NCBI RefSeq assembly: GCF_028369065.1 | Contig: NZ_JAQNDA010000002.1 | Span: 310,001 to 374,000, forward strand | DNA from: Marinobacter sp. SS21 | GTDB lineage: Bacteria > Pseudomonadota > Gammaproteobacteria > Pseudomonadales > Oleiphilaceae | Reading direction: 5' to 3' | Length of the DNA stretch: 64,000 nt | In this document: positions 36,349-45,787 of the stretch, piece after piece | Numbering within the stretch: position 1 is the first letter of the stretch | Layout: each line of letters begins with the position of its first letter | Notes under the pieces: model-generated | Database searches by the model: none | Told to the model about the DNA's origin: nothing | Seen by the model: the letters and a program-made list of their open reading frames with translations, nothing else | Translations under genes and position numbers: made by a program

Positions 36349-36381
36349 TGCAAGGGTTGTCCGGTAATGACAACCCTTGCA
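36349..36381. repeat. 13-base perfect inverted repeat upstream of fimX
   Basis: TGCAAGGGTTGTC (36349-36361) and its exact complement (36369-36381) are separated by seven bases. It sits between the stop of the PilZ-like gene and the fimX start, both on the minus strand. No T run follows on either strand. Possible roles are an operator, a mRNA-processing hairpin, or a dispersed repeat. Confidence 0.6.
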
Positions 36382-36416
36382 CCTAATTGCTGAGACCTGG
36401 GTGGCTCAGCTTGTCG

Positions 36417-38210
36417 TTACAGCGACGGCCAAAGCGAATCGAATTCATCTTCGCTGGTGCCGGAACCTTGCCCCGGGCTGGATGCCGCCAGTGGGGCCTG
36501 CTGCTGCAATTTCAATTCGAACTGGCTAATGCTGCCCGAAGCGGAGATGCGGGTGGTGAGTTGTCCGTGGTCTTCTCGGCCGTCGTGTAACAGCGTGATC
36601 CGGCTGCCAGCCTGGAAGGGCAAGCGCGGTGTGATCAGCGTGGCAGCCTGGTTGGCGACGCTGATCTCCGGCAGTAGCAGGCCCCGTAGGAATTCACTGC
36701 TACTGCCAACTTTCTGGATCAATTTGATGCCGCAGGGAGCGGCATTCGGTGCCAGCAATTCGATGCCGATCTCGGTACCCTGATGCTTGGCCTGGCGAAT
36801 CCAGCGCACGATGGCGACGCTCCAGGGGTGGCTGGACTGCTCCCGTACGCCCAGAACTTCACCAGCCTGCATCGAGGGGGGTAGGTTGGCGCCCCAGGAC
36901 ACGCAATAACCTCCAGGGCTGGTGTTCACCAGGGCCGCCTTATGGGCGGTCGGCTGACTCTTGCGGGTGGGCTTGCTGATCGCGCCCGTGCTGGCGCGGA
37001 AGTCAATCGGCGTGTCCGTGACGTGATGGCGTTCCTCGCTGGGCCCGGCATCGAACGCTCCCGCCCAGGCATCCTGCTTGCGTTTGGCGGTGTTGAGGAA
37101 GCGGTTCTCCTCCTCTTCGGGTTCGTTACCGGCTACGAATTCGGTAAAGCTCTTCTGGCCGGCAATGAAATAATGGGCCGCCGTGAGGCCGACGCAAATC
37201 TCCAGGTGGCCCTGGCTGGCAATGCGGTTAAAGTTTCGTTTGGTGATTGCCCCGAACGCTTGGCTCAGGTGTGTCAGCAGGGTGTCGTTAACGCCCACAG
37301 GCAGCGGCACGCGCGACTCAAAACGCCGATTATTCAATTCAAGGCGCTCGTGCAGATACTCGGCAAGGTGCGAGGACAGCTCGCGGGTATCGAGGTCGAT
37401 GGTGTCTCCGTTTTGTCCCCCCGCGACCAGGCTGCGGTACACCGGCGGTGAATCCTGCTCCAAATTGACCACAAACAGCGAGTCGTTTTCCCGGCCGGTG
37501 CCGCACCGAACCTGGCCGGTCCAGTACTCAAACAGGTCGTAGGTTTGGCTCAATTCATTCTGCCGCAGCTGATTGGGGCGTGCGCAGCCCAGTAACAGGA
37601 TGCGTTTGTAGCAATCTGCGACGGTGCTCTGGTTCCGATGGCTTAGGGTTTCGTCGTCGATAGCCAGGTCTGCGAGCTTGTTGCGCTGGGCAAAGCGGAA
37701 CAGCCGGTGGCATTCCAGCCAGCTCCGGGCCGGACTGGGGCAGTAAAGCTGTTGCGCGCGAACGATGGTGGCACCCAGCTCGGTGATCGCCCGGTGGCAA
37801 CTGCTGGTCAGGGCCTTTCTGTTCTTCTCGATATTGCCTTCATCAATCAGCTCAAGCAGACAGAGTTTGTAGCCGTGGGCCAGATGCAACTGTAACGCCT
37901 GGGTCAGGTTGGCGATCTTGCGTTGTTTCTCCGGCAGGGATACCGCATGACCCAAAAAGTGACGGGACAGTTCGCCGCATACAAAGCGGATCTTGGGGCG
38001 AGCCAATTCCAGTAACTGGAGCCGGGTCTGGGGGGCAACGAACAGCTGGTTGAGTTCGATGATGGCGTGATATAGCTGGCGCGAGGCCTCGCCGACGTTT
38101 GCAATGGGCAGGTTGCGCGTCCAGTCGCGAAATGCCTTGGGGTTGGCATCGCAGAAAGAGAGGCTTGCAATTTTCTGTTCAGGTACGGACAGATCGGGTT
38201 TCAGGGTCAT
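36417..38210 (-). CDS. Uncharacterised PilZ-like protein (PA4958-like position)
   Basis: A 597-residue soluble protein. The N-terminal two thirds are helical and unrecognised. Around residues 430-500 a PilZ-like barrel is suggested by VNTSPGGYCVSW (in place of D/NxSxxG), a charged SHPWSVAIVRWIRQ strand and GTEIGIELLAP; an upstream RxxxR motif is not clear, so c-di-GMP binding is uncertain. The protein ends in an acidic tail (GTSEDEFDSLW). It lies directly upstream of fimX on the same strand, as I recall for PA4958 beside fimX in Pseudomonas, which suggests a role in the same signalling. Confidence 0.7.
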   Translation of the reverse strand: MTLKPDLSVPEQKIASLSFCDANPKAFRDWTRNLPIANVGEASRQLYHAIIELNQLFVAPQTRLQLLELARPKIRFVCGELSRHFLGHAVSLPEKQRKIANLTQALQLHLAHGYKLCLLELIDEGNIEKNRKALTSSCHRAITELGATIVRAQQLYCPSPARSWLECHRLFRFAQRNKLADLAIDDETLSHRNQSTVADCYKRILLLGCARPNQLRQNELSQTYDLFEYWTGQVRCGTGRENDSLFVVNLEQDSPPVYRSLVAGGQNGDTIDLDTRELSSHLAEYLHERLELNNRRFESRVPLPVGVNDTLLTHLSQAFGAITKRNFNRIASQGHLEICVGLTAAHYFIAGQKSFTEFVAGNEPEEEENRFLNTAKRKQDAWAGAFDAGPSEERHHVTDTPIDFRASTGAISKPTRKSQPTAHKAALVNTSPGGYCVSWGANLPPSMQAGEVLGVREQSSHPWSVAIVRWIRQAKHQGTEIGIELLAPNAAPCGIKLIQKVGSSSEFLRGLLLPEISVANQAATLITPRLPFQAGSRITLLHDGREDHGQLTTRISASGSISQFELKLQQQAPLAASSPGQGSGTSEDEFDSLWPSL

Positions 38211-38317
38211 TCGTATGTATGCTCAGGCCATGCGAAGGTGCTGTTGTATTTTTCCTGCGGCCTCCTTCATCCTTGAACTGTGACGAGTTCCGCAAAAAGT
38301 GCCGAAAATACAAATCT

Positions 38318-38345
38318 TTATTAATAGTTAACCATGAACTGTAAA
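38318..38345 (-). promoter_or_regulatory. Candidate promoter for the PilZ-like/fimX genes
   Basis: On the minus strand TTTACA (38345-38340) and TAATAA (38323-38318) are 16 bases apart in an AT-rich stretch, about 110 bases before the gene start at 38210. The 225-base gap from 38211 to 38435 holds no gene. Confidence 0.45.
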
Positions 38346-38435
38346 ATAGCAGACGAGCAGCAGAAAGCCATTCATCGCGTAAGTTTGCAAGATTTGACAC
38401 TTTTTTGGCTGTCCGGTTCCTTTTTCCGGGGCCGA

Positions 38436-39476
38436 CTAGAAGTGTAGATCAATGGGTGTCTTGCCTGCGCGACCAGGCTGCTCCCGCACCAGTTTGGGGA
38501 CCAGAAAGCCAGGCAGCCGTTCCACCAGGGTGCGGACCAGTTGACGGGCTTCGTCGTCACTGACGTCGAAGTGGTGGGCGCCGGCAACCGGATCGAAGGC
38601 GTGCAGGTAATAAGGCAGCACGCCGGATTCGAACAGCGCCTCACTGAGGGCGGCCAGGGTATCGGCGTCGTCGTTTACCCCCCTTAAGGCGACGCTTTGG
38701 TTGAGCAGCGTTACGCCGGCTGCTTTGAGTCGGTTCAGCGCATGACGGGTTTGCGAGTCCAGTTCGTTGGGGTGGTTGATGTGCACAACCAGAACCACCT
38801 GCAAGCGAGTTGCTGTCATCCAGGCGAGCAGCTCGTCGCAGATCCGCTGAGGGATGACCACCGGCAGCCGGCTGTGGATCCGGATCCGGCGAAGCTGGGG
38901 CAGGGTGGCCAGGTCGTGAGCCCACCGTGCCAGAAGCCGGTCGTTGACGGCGAGGGGGTCGCCGCCGCTCAGTATCACTTCGTTGACTTCCGGGGCCGCC
39001 GCCAGGGTGTTCAGCACCGCCGTGCGCTCGCTGGGCGACAGTCGGTGTTCGTCATAGGGGAAGTGGCGTCGAAAACAGTAGCGGCAATTGATGGCACACT
39101 GGCCGGTGACCATCAGCAACGCCCGGCTCCGGTATTTACGGATCAGTCCCGGGCTGGCGGTGGCTTCACGCTCGGCAAGGGGATCGCGAACATAACCCGC
39201 GCGCTCGGCGGCTTCGTCCTGAAGCGGCAGGATCTGCCGCAGCAGCGGGTCGGCGGCGTTGCCCCGCTCAATTCGGTCCAGGTAAGGTTGTGGCACGCGG
39301 ATTGGAAACAGGCGATGGCCAGCCTGGGCTCCGCTGAGCCAGCGCTGCGGGGACAGCCCAAGTTCCTGCAGCAGGGCTTCCGGGGTGGTTACCGAATCGG
39401 CTAATAGCTGCTGCCAACTATGGCTGTCGATATCCTGCGGACGGGCTTCTATCGCGGTAGGAGTTCGCTGTATCAT
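38436..39476 (-). CDS. epmB: EF-P beta-lysylation protein, radical SAM 2,3-aminomutase
   Basis: A 346-residue radical SAM enzyme of the lysine 2,3-aminomutase family (YjeK). The cluster motif CAINCRYC (CxxxCxxC) lies near residue 130, followed by RRHFPY. EpmB converts (S)-alpha-lysine to (R)-beta-lysine, which EpmA attaches to EF-P. The gene is divergent from efp with only 45 bases between the two starts, and epmA follows efp, so the complete modification set is together. Typical E. coli EpmB has about 342 residues. Confidence 0.95.
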   Translation of the reverse strand: MIQRTPTAIEARPQDIDSHSWQQLLADSVTTPEALLQELGLSPQRWLSGAQAGHRLFPIRVPQPYLDRIERGNAADPLLRQILPLQDEAAERAGYVRDPLAEREATASPGLIRKYRSRALLMVTGQCAINCRYCFRRHFPYDEHRLSPSERTAVLNTLAAAPEVNEVILSGGDPLAVNDRLLARWAHDLATLPQLRRIRIHSRLPVVIPQRICDELLAWMTATRLQVVLVVHINHPNELDSQTRHALNRLKAAGVTLLNQSVALRGVNDDADTLAALSEALFESGVLPYYLHAFDPVAGAHHFDVSDDEARQLVRTLVERLPGFLVPKLVREQPGRAGKTPIDLHF

Positions 39477-39521
39477 AGCGACCTTTCGATTCCAAACAGC
39501 TTTCTTTCAGGTGGTTTTATC

Positions 39522-40097
39522 ATGGCATCCTATTCTACCAACGAATTTCGCAGTGGTCTTAAAGTTTTGCTGGACGGTGACCCCTGTGTGATTCTGGACA
39601 ACGAGTTCGTTAAACCCGGGAAAGGCCAGGCCTTCAATAGAGTCAAACTGCGTAATTTGATGAGCAGCCGGGTCTGGGAGCGAACCTTCAAGTCCGGTGA
39701 GAGCCTGGAGTCCGCCGATGTCATCGATCAGGATATGGAATACCTGTACACCGATGGCGAGTTCTGGCATTTCATGCTGACCGACGGCTCTTTCGAGCAG
39801 CACGCTGCCGACGCCAAGGCGGTGGGCGATACCCTGAAATGGCTGAAGGAGCAGGACGTCTACACCGTGACGCTGTACAACGGCGCTCCCCTGACGGTAA
39901 CGCCCCCCAATTTCGTGGAACTGGAAGTGGTCGAGACCGATCCGGGCATGAAAGGCGACACGGCGCAGGGAGGCTCCAAGCCGGCAACGCTGTCCACCGG
40001 CGCGGTGGTGAACGTGCCGCTGTTTATCTCCATCGGTGAAGTGCTGAAGGTGGATACCCGCAGTGGTGAATACGTCAACCGCGTCAAGAACGCCTGA
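39522..40097 (+). CDS. efp: Elongation factor P
   Basis: A 191-residue EF-P with three beta-barrel domains. It relieves ribosome stalling at polyproline stretches. The modified lysine is Lys34 in KPGKGQAF, the residue beta-lysylated by EpmA in the lysine pathway. I chose the ATG at 39522 ([14 protein letters not shown]), dropping a 34-residue extension that overlaps the epmB start. The C-terminal domain has the family [17 protein letters not shown]. The partner enzymes flank it on both sides. Confidence 0.97.
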   Translation: MASYSTNEFRSGLKVLLDGDPCVILDNEFVKPGKGQAFNRVKLRNLMSSRVWERTFKSGESLESADVIDQDMEYLYTDGEFWHFMLTDGSFEQHAADAKAVGDTLKWLKEQDVYTVTLYNGAPLTVTPPNFVELEVVETDPGMKGDTAQGGSKPATLSTGAVVNVPLFISIGEVLKVDTRSGEYVNRVKNA

Positions 40098-40111
40098 TTC
40101 GAGCCGGCGGC

Positions 40112-41089
40112 ATGGTTGAGGCCACCAACTGGCTCCCCACTGCCCCGATGCAGGCCCTGCGGCAGCGGGCCTGCCAGCTGACCTACCTGCGCAGTTTTTT
40201 TGCCGAGCGGGACGTGCTCGAGGTGGAAACCCCGGTGCTGGCCCGCCACGGCGTTACCGATCTCCATCTCGACAGCGTTGCGGTCGAGATGTCTCCTGTC
40301 CCAGGCTGCCGCCAGACCCGCGGCTGGCTGCAGACGTCTCCGGAATTTCACATGAAGCGCTTGCTAGCGGCCGGTTCCGGTGCCATCTATCAGGTCTTTC
40401 GCGCGTTTCGTGATGGCGAGCGGGGCGGGCGCCACAACCCCGAGTTCTCCCTGCTGGAGTGGTATCGTCCCGGCCTGTCAGACGTCGACTTGATGGCGGA
40501 AGTGGCCGACCTCGTCTGCGGCTGGCTGGGGTGCGAGCGTCCGCAGACCCTGCGTTACCGTGACGCGATGCAGCTCTACGCCGGGGTGGATCCGTTTACC
40601 GTTAAGGATGATGCGCTGGCTACACGCTGCGAGCCGTGGGTTGGTCGTTCCGTTGCCGCGGAACTGGGGCGGGATGGTTGCCTGGAATTGCTGATGAGTC
40701 ACGTCGTGGAGCCGGCGTTACGGGCGCAGCCGCCCACATTCATCGTGGAGTACCCGGCCAGCCAGGCCGCGCTCGCCCGGGTCTCCAGCAAGGACGGTCA
40801 CCAAGTGGCGCATCGGTTTGAACTCTATGTCGCGGGTATCGAGCTGTGCAACGGCTACTGGGAACTGACCGATGCCAGCGAGCAGCGCCGACGGTTCGAG
40901 GTGGATAATGCGGCTCGGGCAGCGGCGGGGAAGGCACCTATGCCGGTGGACGAGGCCTTGCTGGCGGCCTTGGCCGCAGGCATGCCCGAGTGCGCCGGCG
41001 TTGCCCTGGGCCTGGACCGGCTGCTGATGTTGAAGCTCGGGGTAGAGCGAATCGACGAGGTGGTCAGCTTTCCACTGGAGCGGGCCTGA
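40112..41089 (+). CDS. epmA: EF-P lysine ligase
   Basis: A 325-residue class II lysyl-tRNA synthetase paralog without the anticodon-binding domain (GenX/PoxA/YjeA). Class II motifs: EVETPVL (motif 1), FRDGERGGRHNPEFSLLEWYR (motif 2, near residue 105) and GVALGLDRLLML (motif 3, near residue 300). It attaches beta-lysine to Lys34 of EF-P. It starts 14 bases after the efp stop, so the two are one operon. It is convergent with psd, with a 23-base gap. Confidence 0.96.
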   Translation: MVEATNWLPTAPMQALRQRACQLTYLRSFFAERDVLEVETPVLARHGVTDLHLDSVAVEMSPVPGCRQTRGWLQTSPEFHMKRLLAAGSGAIYQVFRAFRDGERGGRHNPEFSLLEWYRPGLSDVDLMAEVADLVCGWLGCERPQTLRYRDAMQLYAGVDPFTVKDDALATRCEPWVGRSVAAELGRDGCLELLMSHVVEPALRAQPPTFIVEYPASQAALARVSSKDGHQVAHRFELYVAGIELCNGYWELTDASEQRRRFEVDNAARAAAGKAPMPVDEALLAALAAGMPECAGVALGLDRLLMLKLGVERIDEVVSFPLERA

Positions 41090-41112
41090 GTCGACCCGCC
41101 CGCATTTTTTGG

Positions 41113-41970
41113 TCAGTTCCAGCTGCCAAAGGCCGTGCCCATGCGTACGGTGGTGCCGGCCGCGAGCTCCGGATTCCAGCGAGCGGCACCTTTCGGCAGC
41201 AGCATGACTACCGTCGAGCCGAGCCGGAAGCGGCCCATCTCATCGCCCTTATTGAAATGGATTGGGGACTTCATGTGCTCATAGCGTGTGCTGGTAACCA
41301 GGCCGGTGCCTGGAGCCACCACGCCGGCCCAGGTGGTTTCGACGCTGCCAACGATCATCGCGCCCACCAGAACCATGGCCATAGGGCCGATCTCGGTGTC
41401 GAAAATGGCGGCCACCCGCTCGTTACGGGCGAACAGATTAGGTACGTTCGCTGCGGTTACCGGGTTAACCGAAAACAGTTTTCCGGGGATGTAGACCATT
41501 TCCCGCAGGGTGCCGGCCATGGGCATGTGGATGCGATGGTAATCCTTGGGAGCCAGATAGATCGTGGCGAACTCGCCGCTCTCGAAAGGGGCGGCCCGCT
41601 GCTCGTCGCCACCCAATAGCTCATTGAGGCTGAAGGACTGCCCTTTGGCCTGGAAGACCCGGCCGTCACTGATCTGCCCAAGCTGGCTGATGGCGCCGTC
41701 TACCGGGCTGGTCAGGGTATTCGGATCAGCGTCGACAGGGCGCAGCCCCGGTTTCAGTTCCCGGGTAAAAAACGCGTTGAAGCTCGGGTAGGCGGAGGGG
41801 TTGGATTCCAGCGCTTCACTCATGTCTACGCCGTAGCGGCCGATAAACCAGTTGACCACCTGGTTTTTCAGGGCGGGCACCTTATCGTTGTCGGCAAGCT
41901 TGCCTGCCAGTCGTGAGACGGCCAGTTGCGGAGTAACGTATTGACTGAGGACGAACAGCTTGTCGAACAT
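41113..41970 (-). CDS. psd: Phosphatidylserine decarboxylase proenzyme
   Basis: A 285-residue inner-membrane-associated enzyme that makes phosphatidylethanolamine. The self-cleavage motif is LGST (near residue 253, RFRLGSTVVMLL): the serine becomes the pyruvoyl cofactor. The catalytic histidine region KDYHRIHMPMAG is near 140. The ATG at 41970 (MFDKLFVLSQY) matches family starts; a GTG at 41988 is in frame but unlikely. It is divergent from motA with a 200-base gap. In Pseudomonas the same neighbour is found near motAB. Confidence 0.95.
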   Translation of the reverse strand: MFDKLFVLSQYVTPQLAVSRLAGKLADNDKVPALKNQVVNWFIGRYGVDMSEALESNPSAYPSFNAFFTRELKPGLRPVDADPNTLTSPVDGAISQLGQISDGRVFQAKGQSFSLNELLGGDEQRAAPFESGEFATIYLAPKDYHRIHMPMAGTLREMVYIPGKLFSVNPVTAANVPNLFARNERVAAIFDTEIGPMAMVLVGAMIVGSVETTWAGVVAPGTGLVTSTRYEHMKSPIHFNKGDEMGRFRLGSTVVMLLPKGAARWNPELAAGTTVRMGTAFGSWN

Positions 41971-42122
41971 TGGGGAAGTCTCTTGCACCGAAAGCGCGTG
42001 ATTCTACCAAAGTCTGCCTCGCAGGTGGCAGCGGAATTTGGACATGGCCTGGAAAGGGTGGCTGCGCAGGCGGGCTGAATGCTCAAAAAGCGAACCGGTT
42101 TTTCGCGGACCGTTCCAGTGCT

Positions 42123-42131
42123 TGCTATGAT
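42123..42131 (+). promoter_or_regulatory. Candidate extended -10 promoter of motAB
   Basis: TGCTATGAT (42123-42131) is an extended -10 element 40 bases before the motA ATG. No sigma28 consensus is obvious in the gap between psd and motA. Confidence 0.35.
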
Positions 42132-42170
42132 TGGGGCGGCGCAATTGGATAACAGGGTGAAGTAGACTCT

Positions 42171-43022
42171 ATGGCATTGATTATTGGCGCAGTTATCGTC
42201 GTTGCCTGTGTGCTCGGCGGCTTCGTGCTTCACGGTGGAACACTGCTGGTGCTCTGGCAACCGACCGAAGTGCTGATCATATTTGGCGCGGCGCTTGGTT
42301 CCTTTATCATTGCGAACCCGCCCAATATCATCAAGCAGGTGTTTCAGGGATTCATTCGCCTGCTGGTTGGCTCGCCCTTCAACAAGGCGTTCTATCTCGA
42401 TCTGCTCAGTCTGCTGTACGACATCTTCGATAAGTCACGCAAGCAGGGCGTGATGGCCATCGAAGAGGACATCGAGAACCCGGAATCCAGCCAGATTTTT
42501 TCCCGATACCCGGCGGTGGCGAAGTCGAAGGAATTAATGGCCTTTATCACCGACTACATGCGCATCATCAGTTCCGGCAACATGGCCCCCCATGAGCTGG
42601 AGGGCATGATGGACAGCGAAATCGACAGTCGCCACCATGAGCTGGAAGAACCGTCCCATGCGGTGAACAAGATCGCCGACGCCTTGCCGGGTCTGGGCAT
42701 CGTGGCGGCGGTACTGGGTATCGTCATCACCATGAATTTCCTCAGCGAGGGGCCGGAGCGGATTGGTCTCAGTGTCGCTGCGGCTTTGGTCGGGACCTTT
42801 CTGGGCATCTTCATGGGCTATGGCTTTGTTGGGCCCATGTCCATTGCACTGGAACATTCTGCCAAGTACGAGATTAAAGCCTATGAGTGCGTCAAGGCCG
42901 CCGTCGTGGCGACCGTGTCCGGGCAGGCGCCGCAAATGGCCATAGAATTTGGTCGCAAGTCGTTGCCGACCCACAAACGCCCGGGCTTCCAGGAGCTCAA
43001 TGATCATGTGCGTTCCAAGTGA
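42171..43022 (+). CDS. motA: Flagellar motor stator protein MotA
   Basis: A 283-residue inner-membrane protein with four membrane segments: two near the N terminus (about 2-22 and 34-52) and two near 170-190 and 200-222. The cytoplasmic loop between them holds the charged stretch that meets FliG (SKELMAFITDYMRIISSG), and the PGLGIVAAVLGIVITM segment is characteristic. It forms the proton channel of the stator with MotB. It is followed by motB after 49 bases. Confidence 0.96.
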   Translation: MALIIGAVIVVACVLGGFVLHGGTLLVLWQPTEVLIIFGAALGSFIIANPPNIIKQVFQGFIRLLVGSPFNKAFYLDLLSLLYDIFDKSRKQGVMAIEEDIENPESSQIFSRYPAVAKSKELMAFITDYMRIISSGNMAPHELEGMMDSEIDSRHHELEEPSHAVNKIADALPGLGIVAAVLGIVITMNFLSEGPERIGLSVAAALVGTFLGIFMGYGFVGPMSIALEHSAKYEIKAYECVKAAVVATVSGQAPQMAIEFGRKSLPTHKRPGFQELNDHVRSK

Positions 43023-43071
43023 CCGCCAATCAGAGGCTCCTTAATCAAAGCTGCTGGGCTAGGGTGACGTA

Positions 43072-44037
43072 GTGGAAGAAAGGCCAATCATCGTCAAGCG
43101 GGTGAAAAAAGTAGCCGGTGGCCACCATGGGGGTTCCTGGAAGGTGGCTTTTGCCGACTTCGCTACGGCAATGATGGCGTTTTTCCTGGTGCTCTGGCTG
43201 ACCGCCACAGCCACGCCGGAACAGATTCGTAGCGTGGAAGGGTATTTCCGGGATCCGGTGGGCTTCAGCGAAGGTGGCTCGCCCAATCCGGTCGATCTGG
43301 GAGGCAGTGCCTCGGTGGTGGATGCCACCGATGCCGATGTGGCGGATGCCGAGATCCGGCTGGAAGATCAGCGTATCGAGGAGCTGGCGGACACCCTGGA
43401 GCGCCGGCAGATGCAGGAGCTGTTCCAGGATTTGCAGGAGCAGATCGAGCAAAGCCAGACTCTGCAGGAGTTTAAGGACCAGTTGCTGATCGATATTACC
43501 GATGAGGGGCTGAGGATACAGATTGTCGACCGGTCCCAGCGCCCGATGTTCGACAGCGGCCGGGCTCAGCTCAAGTATTATTCCCAGGAAATTCTGTTTG
43601 AGCTGGCCAAGCCGCTCAGCGCCGTTACCAACAAGCTCAGCCTTACTGGTCACACCGATGCCACCCCCTTCAGTGGGCGTCCTGGCTACACCAACTGGGA
43701 GCTGTCCGCCGACCGGGCCAATACGGCGCGGCGCGCGCTGGTCGCCGGCGGCGTGAACGGAACGCAGATTGCCCGGGTGGTGGGGCTGAGCGATTCGGTG
43801 TTGTTCGATGAAGACGACCCCACGGCGCCGGTGAATCGGCGGATTTCCATCATCGTGCTCAACAAGAAGACCCAGAAAGATATCCAGGACAATGCGGGGC
43901 GGGCCGACCCCAATGCGCCACTGATCGATTTGACCGCGCCTACCGAGGAAGAGCAGCGGGAGGCGCGGCGGTTGCTGGAGAGCGGTGAATTGCTTGAGCC
44001 CCGGGCGGAGCCCGATCCGCAAGATTTGAGCTGGTAA
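43072..44037 (+). CDS. motB: Flagellar motor stator protein MotB
   Basis: A 321-residue protein with a single membrane segment (about 26-46) holding the ion-binding aspartate Asp29 (VAFADFATAMMAFF). The OmpA-like peptidoglycan-binding domain occupies about 155-275 (LTGHTDATPF and the NRRISIIVL strand). It anchors the stator to the cell wall. The GTG start at 43072 gives the usual short N terminus; AGGGTGA precedes it. It is convergent with rsgA, 18 bases apart. Other flagellar genes are not in the window. Confidence 0.95.
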   Translation: MEERPIIVKRVKKVAGGHHGGSWKVAFADFATAMMAFFLVLWLTATATPEQIRSVEGYFRDPVGFSEGGSPNPVDLGGSASVVDATDADVADAEIRLEDQRIEELADTLERRQMQELFQDLQEQIEQSQTLQEFKDQLLIDITDEGLRIQIVDRSQRPMFDSGRAQLKYYSQEILFELAKPLSAVTNKLSLTGHTDATPFSGRPGYTNWELSADRANTARRALVAGGVNGTQIARVVGLSDSVLFDEDDPTAPVNRRISIIVLNKKTQKDIQDNAGRADPNAPLIDLTAPTEEEQREARRLLESGELLEPRAEPDPQDLSW

Positions 44038-44055
44038 TCCGGGGCCTGCCTCGGG

Positions 44056-45111
44056 TTAGGACACGGTCAGGCCTCGGGCCTGTTGCTCGGCCATGTCTTG
44101 CAAGATGCGATGAAAACTGTGCAGCCGTTCCAGGCTCAGGCGGCCTTCGGCCACCGCCTGGTCAAAAGCGCAGCCCGGATCTCCCTGGTGACTGCAATTG
44201 CGAAAGCGGCAGTGGCCGATCAGCTCGCGAATTTCCCGGAACCCATACTCGATTTCCTGTGCGGTCATGTGCCACAGGCCGAATTCCCGAATCCCCGGCG
44301 AATCGATCAGGTCGCCCCCGCAATCCAGGTGGAAAAGCCGGGCGGTGGTGGTGGTGTGGGTGCCTTTGCCAGTACTTTCGGACACCGCCCCGACGCGAAT
44401 GAATTCATCGGGCAGCAGGGTTTGTATGATGGAGGATTTCCCCACTCCGGACTGACCAACGAACACGCTGGTCTGGCGGGTAATCAGCTCCTGCACCTGG
44501 GGCGCGGGGCCACCATCGGGGGCCTTGGCGCTGGTGCGCACGACCCGGTAACCAAGTTGCTCGTAGCGGGCAAGCAGGGTGGCGATGGCCTGGTGATTAT
44601 GTTCGTTGATCAGGTCCTGTTTGTTGAGCAGGATGACCGCGGGTATGCCGGTGATTTCAGCAGCCACCAGATAGCGGTCGATCAGGTTGTCGTGGGGCTC
44701 AGGTTCCGGCGCAATGACCAGTATGATGTGGTCGATGTTGGCGGCGACCGGTTTGATTTGGCCAAACTTGTCCGGCCGCTGCAGCAGTGTGTGGCGCTCG
44801 GAGCGTGCCACGATGACGCCGGTGCTCTCCGCGCCGGCACGCCAGATCACCCGGTCGCCGGTCACCAGATTGTCGATATTGGCCCGCACGAAACAGCGAA
44901 ACACGGTGCCTTGCCGGTCTCCCTCCAGCGCTTCAACGTCCAGTTGCTGACCATAGTGGGCAATAATCAGGCCTGCTTGTTCATCGCCCAGTTCGCCAGA
45001 ATCCAGTTGCTGATCGATCACGCGTTCCTTGCGTTGTGCTCGTTCGGCACGTTCCGCCTGAATTTTGCGGATGCGCCATTGTTGTTGCTTGTTCAGTCGA
45101 CGTTTGGCCAT
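44056..45111 (-). CDS. rsgA: Small ribosomal subunit biogenesis GTPase RsgA
   Basis: A 351-residue circularly permuted GTPase: an OB-fold N-terminal domain (about 35-115), then G4 (LLNKQDL) before G1 (GQSGVGKSSII, about 220) and G3 (DSPG, about 270), and a C-terminal zinc motif near CRFRNCSHQGDPGC. It acts in the last steps of 30S maturation. The basic N terminus (MAKRRLNKQQQWRIRKIQ) contacts rRNA. It is divergent from orn. The rsgA/orn pair is conserved in gammaproteobacteria. Confidence 0.96.
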   Translation of the reverse strand: MAKRRLNKQQQWRIRKIQAERAERAQRKERVIDQQLDSGELGDEQAGLIIAHYGQQLDVEALEGDRQGTVFRCFVRANIDNLVTGDRVIWRAGAESTGVIVARSERHTLLQRPDKFGQIKPVAANIDHIILVIAPEPEPHDNLIDRYLVAAEITGIPAVILLNKQDLINEHNHQAIATLLARYEQLGYRVVRTSAKAPDGGPAPQVQELITRQTSVFVGQSGVGKSSIIQTLLPDEFIRVGAVSESTGKGTHTTTTARLFHLDCGGDLIDSPGIREFGLWHMTAQEIEYGFREIRELIGHCRFRNCSHQGDPGCAFDQAVAEGRLSLERLHSFHRILQDMAEQQARGLTVS

Positions 45112-45232
45112 GGAGTAGGTTCGGGGAGTCGGTATCGGGAGTCGTTATGGTGTAACATCATACGCTATTTGCCCAGTGTCTGCCTGCAGCGGCAGGCGTC
45201 GCCATGACAACCCGACAATGTGGAGAGTGCCC

Positions 45233-45787
45233 ATGTCCGCAACTGACCGCCTGGTCTGGATCGACCTGGAAATGACCGGACTGGATCCGGAGCGTGAGCG
45301 TATCATCGAGATCGCTACCATTGTGACCGATTCCAACCTGGAGATAATCGCCGAGGGGCCGGTGATCGCGGTTCACCAGCCGGACAGCCTGCTCGATGCC
45401 ATGGACGAATGGTGCACCAAAACCCATGGCGAAAATGGCCTGACCCAGCGGGTCAAAGCGAGCACTGTGTCCGAGGTCGCTGCCGAACAGCAGACCCTGG
45501 CGTTTCTGCGCCAGCATCTGGACTCGGGGCAATCGCCGCTATGCGGCAACAGCATCGGCCAGGATCGTCGCTTCCTGGTGAAGTACATGCCGGAACTGGA
45601 GGGCTTCTTCCATTATCGCAACCTGGACGTCAGCACCATTAAGGAGCTGGCCCGCCGCTGGCGACCGGATGTGCTGGCCGGGGTGCAGAAGAAGGGATCG
45701 CATCTGGCACTGGACGACATTCGCGATTCCATCGCCGAGCTTCGGCACTATCGTGACAGTTTCTTTCGCCTCGATCCGACGCCCTAA
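45233..45787 (+). CDS. orn: Oligoribonuclease
   Basis: A 184-residue DEDDh 3'-5' exoribonuclease that finishes RNA decay and cleaves pGpG from c-di-GMP turnover. Motifs: [10 protein letters not shown] (DE), [11 protein letters not shown] (D) and [11 protein letters not shown] (H-x4-D). The ATG at 45233 follows TGGAGAG by 7 bases; the longer frame from 45176 is rejected. In this window it would complete the breakdown of the pGpG made by the EAL phosphodiesterase. The stop overlaps the end of queG, on the other strand, by four bases. Confidence 0.97.
   Translation: MSATDRLVWIDLEMTGLDPERERIIEIATIVTDSNLEIIAEGPVIAVHQPDSLLDAMDEWCTKTHGENGLTQRVKASTVSEVAAEQQTLAFLRQHLDSGQSPLCGNSIGQDRRFLVKYMPELEGFFHYRNLDVSTIKELARRWRPDVLAGVQKKGSHLALDDIRDSIAELRHYRDSFFRLDPTP

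Noticed and set aside
38401..38435. Possible terminator after epmB on the minus strand
   Set aside because: A run of A and T bases and a short CCGG stem are present, but the stem is only four base pairs.
44083..45207. 374-residue plus-strand frame opposite rsgA
   Set aside because: Mirrors rsgA on the opposite strand and lacks any domain signal; rsgA motifs are complete.
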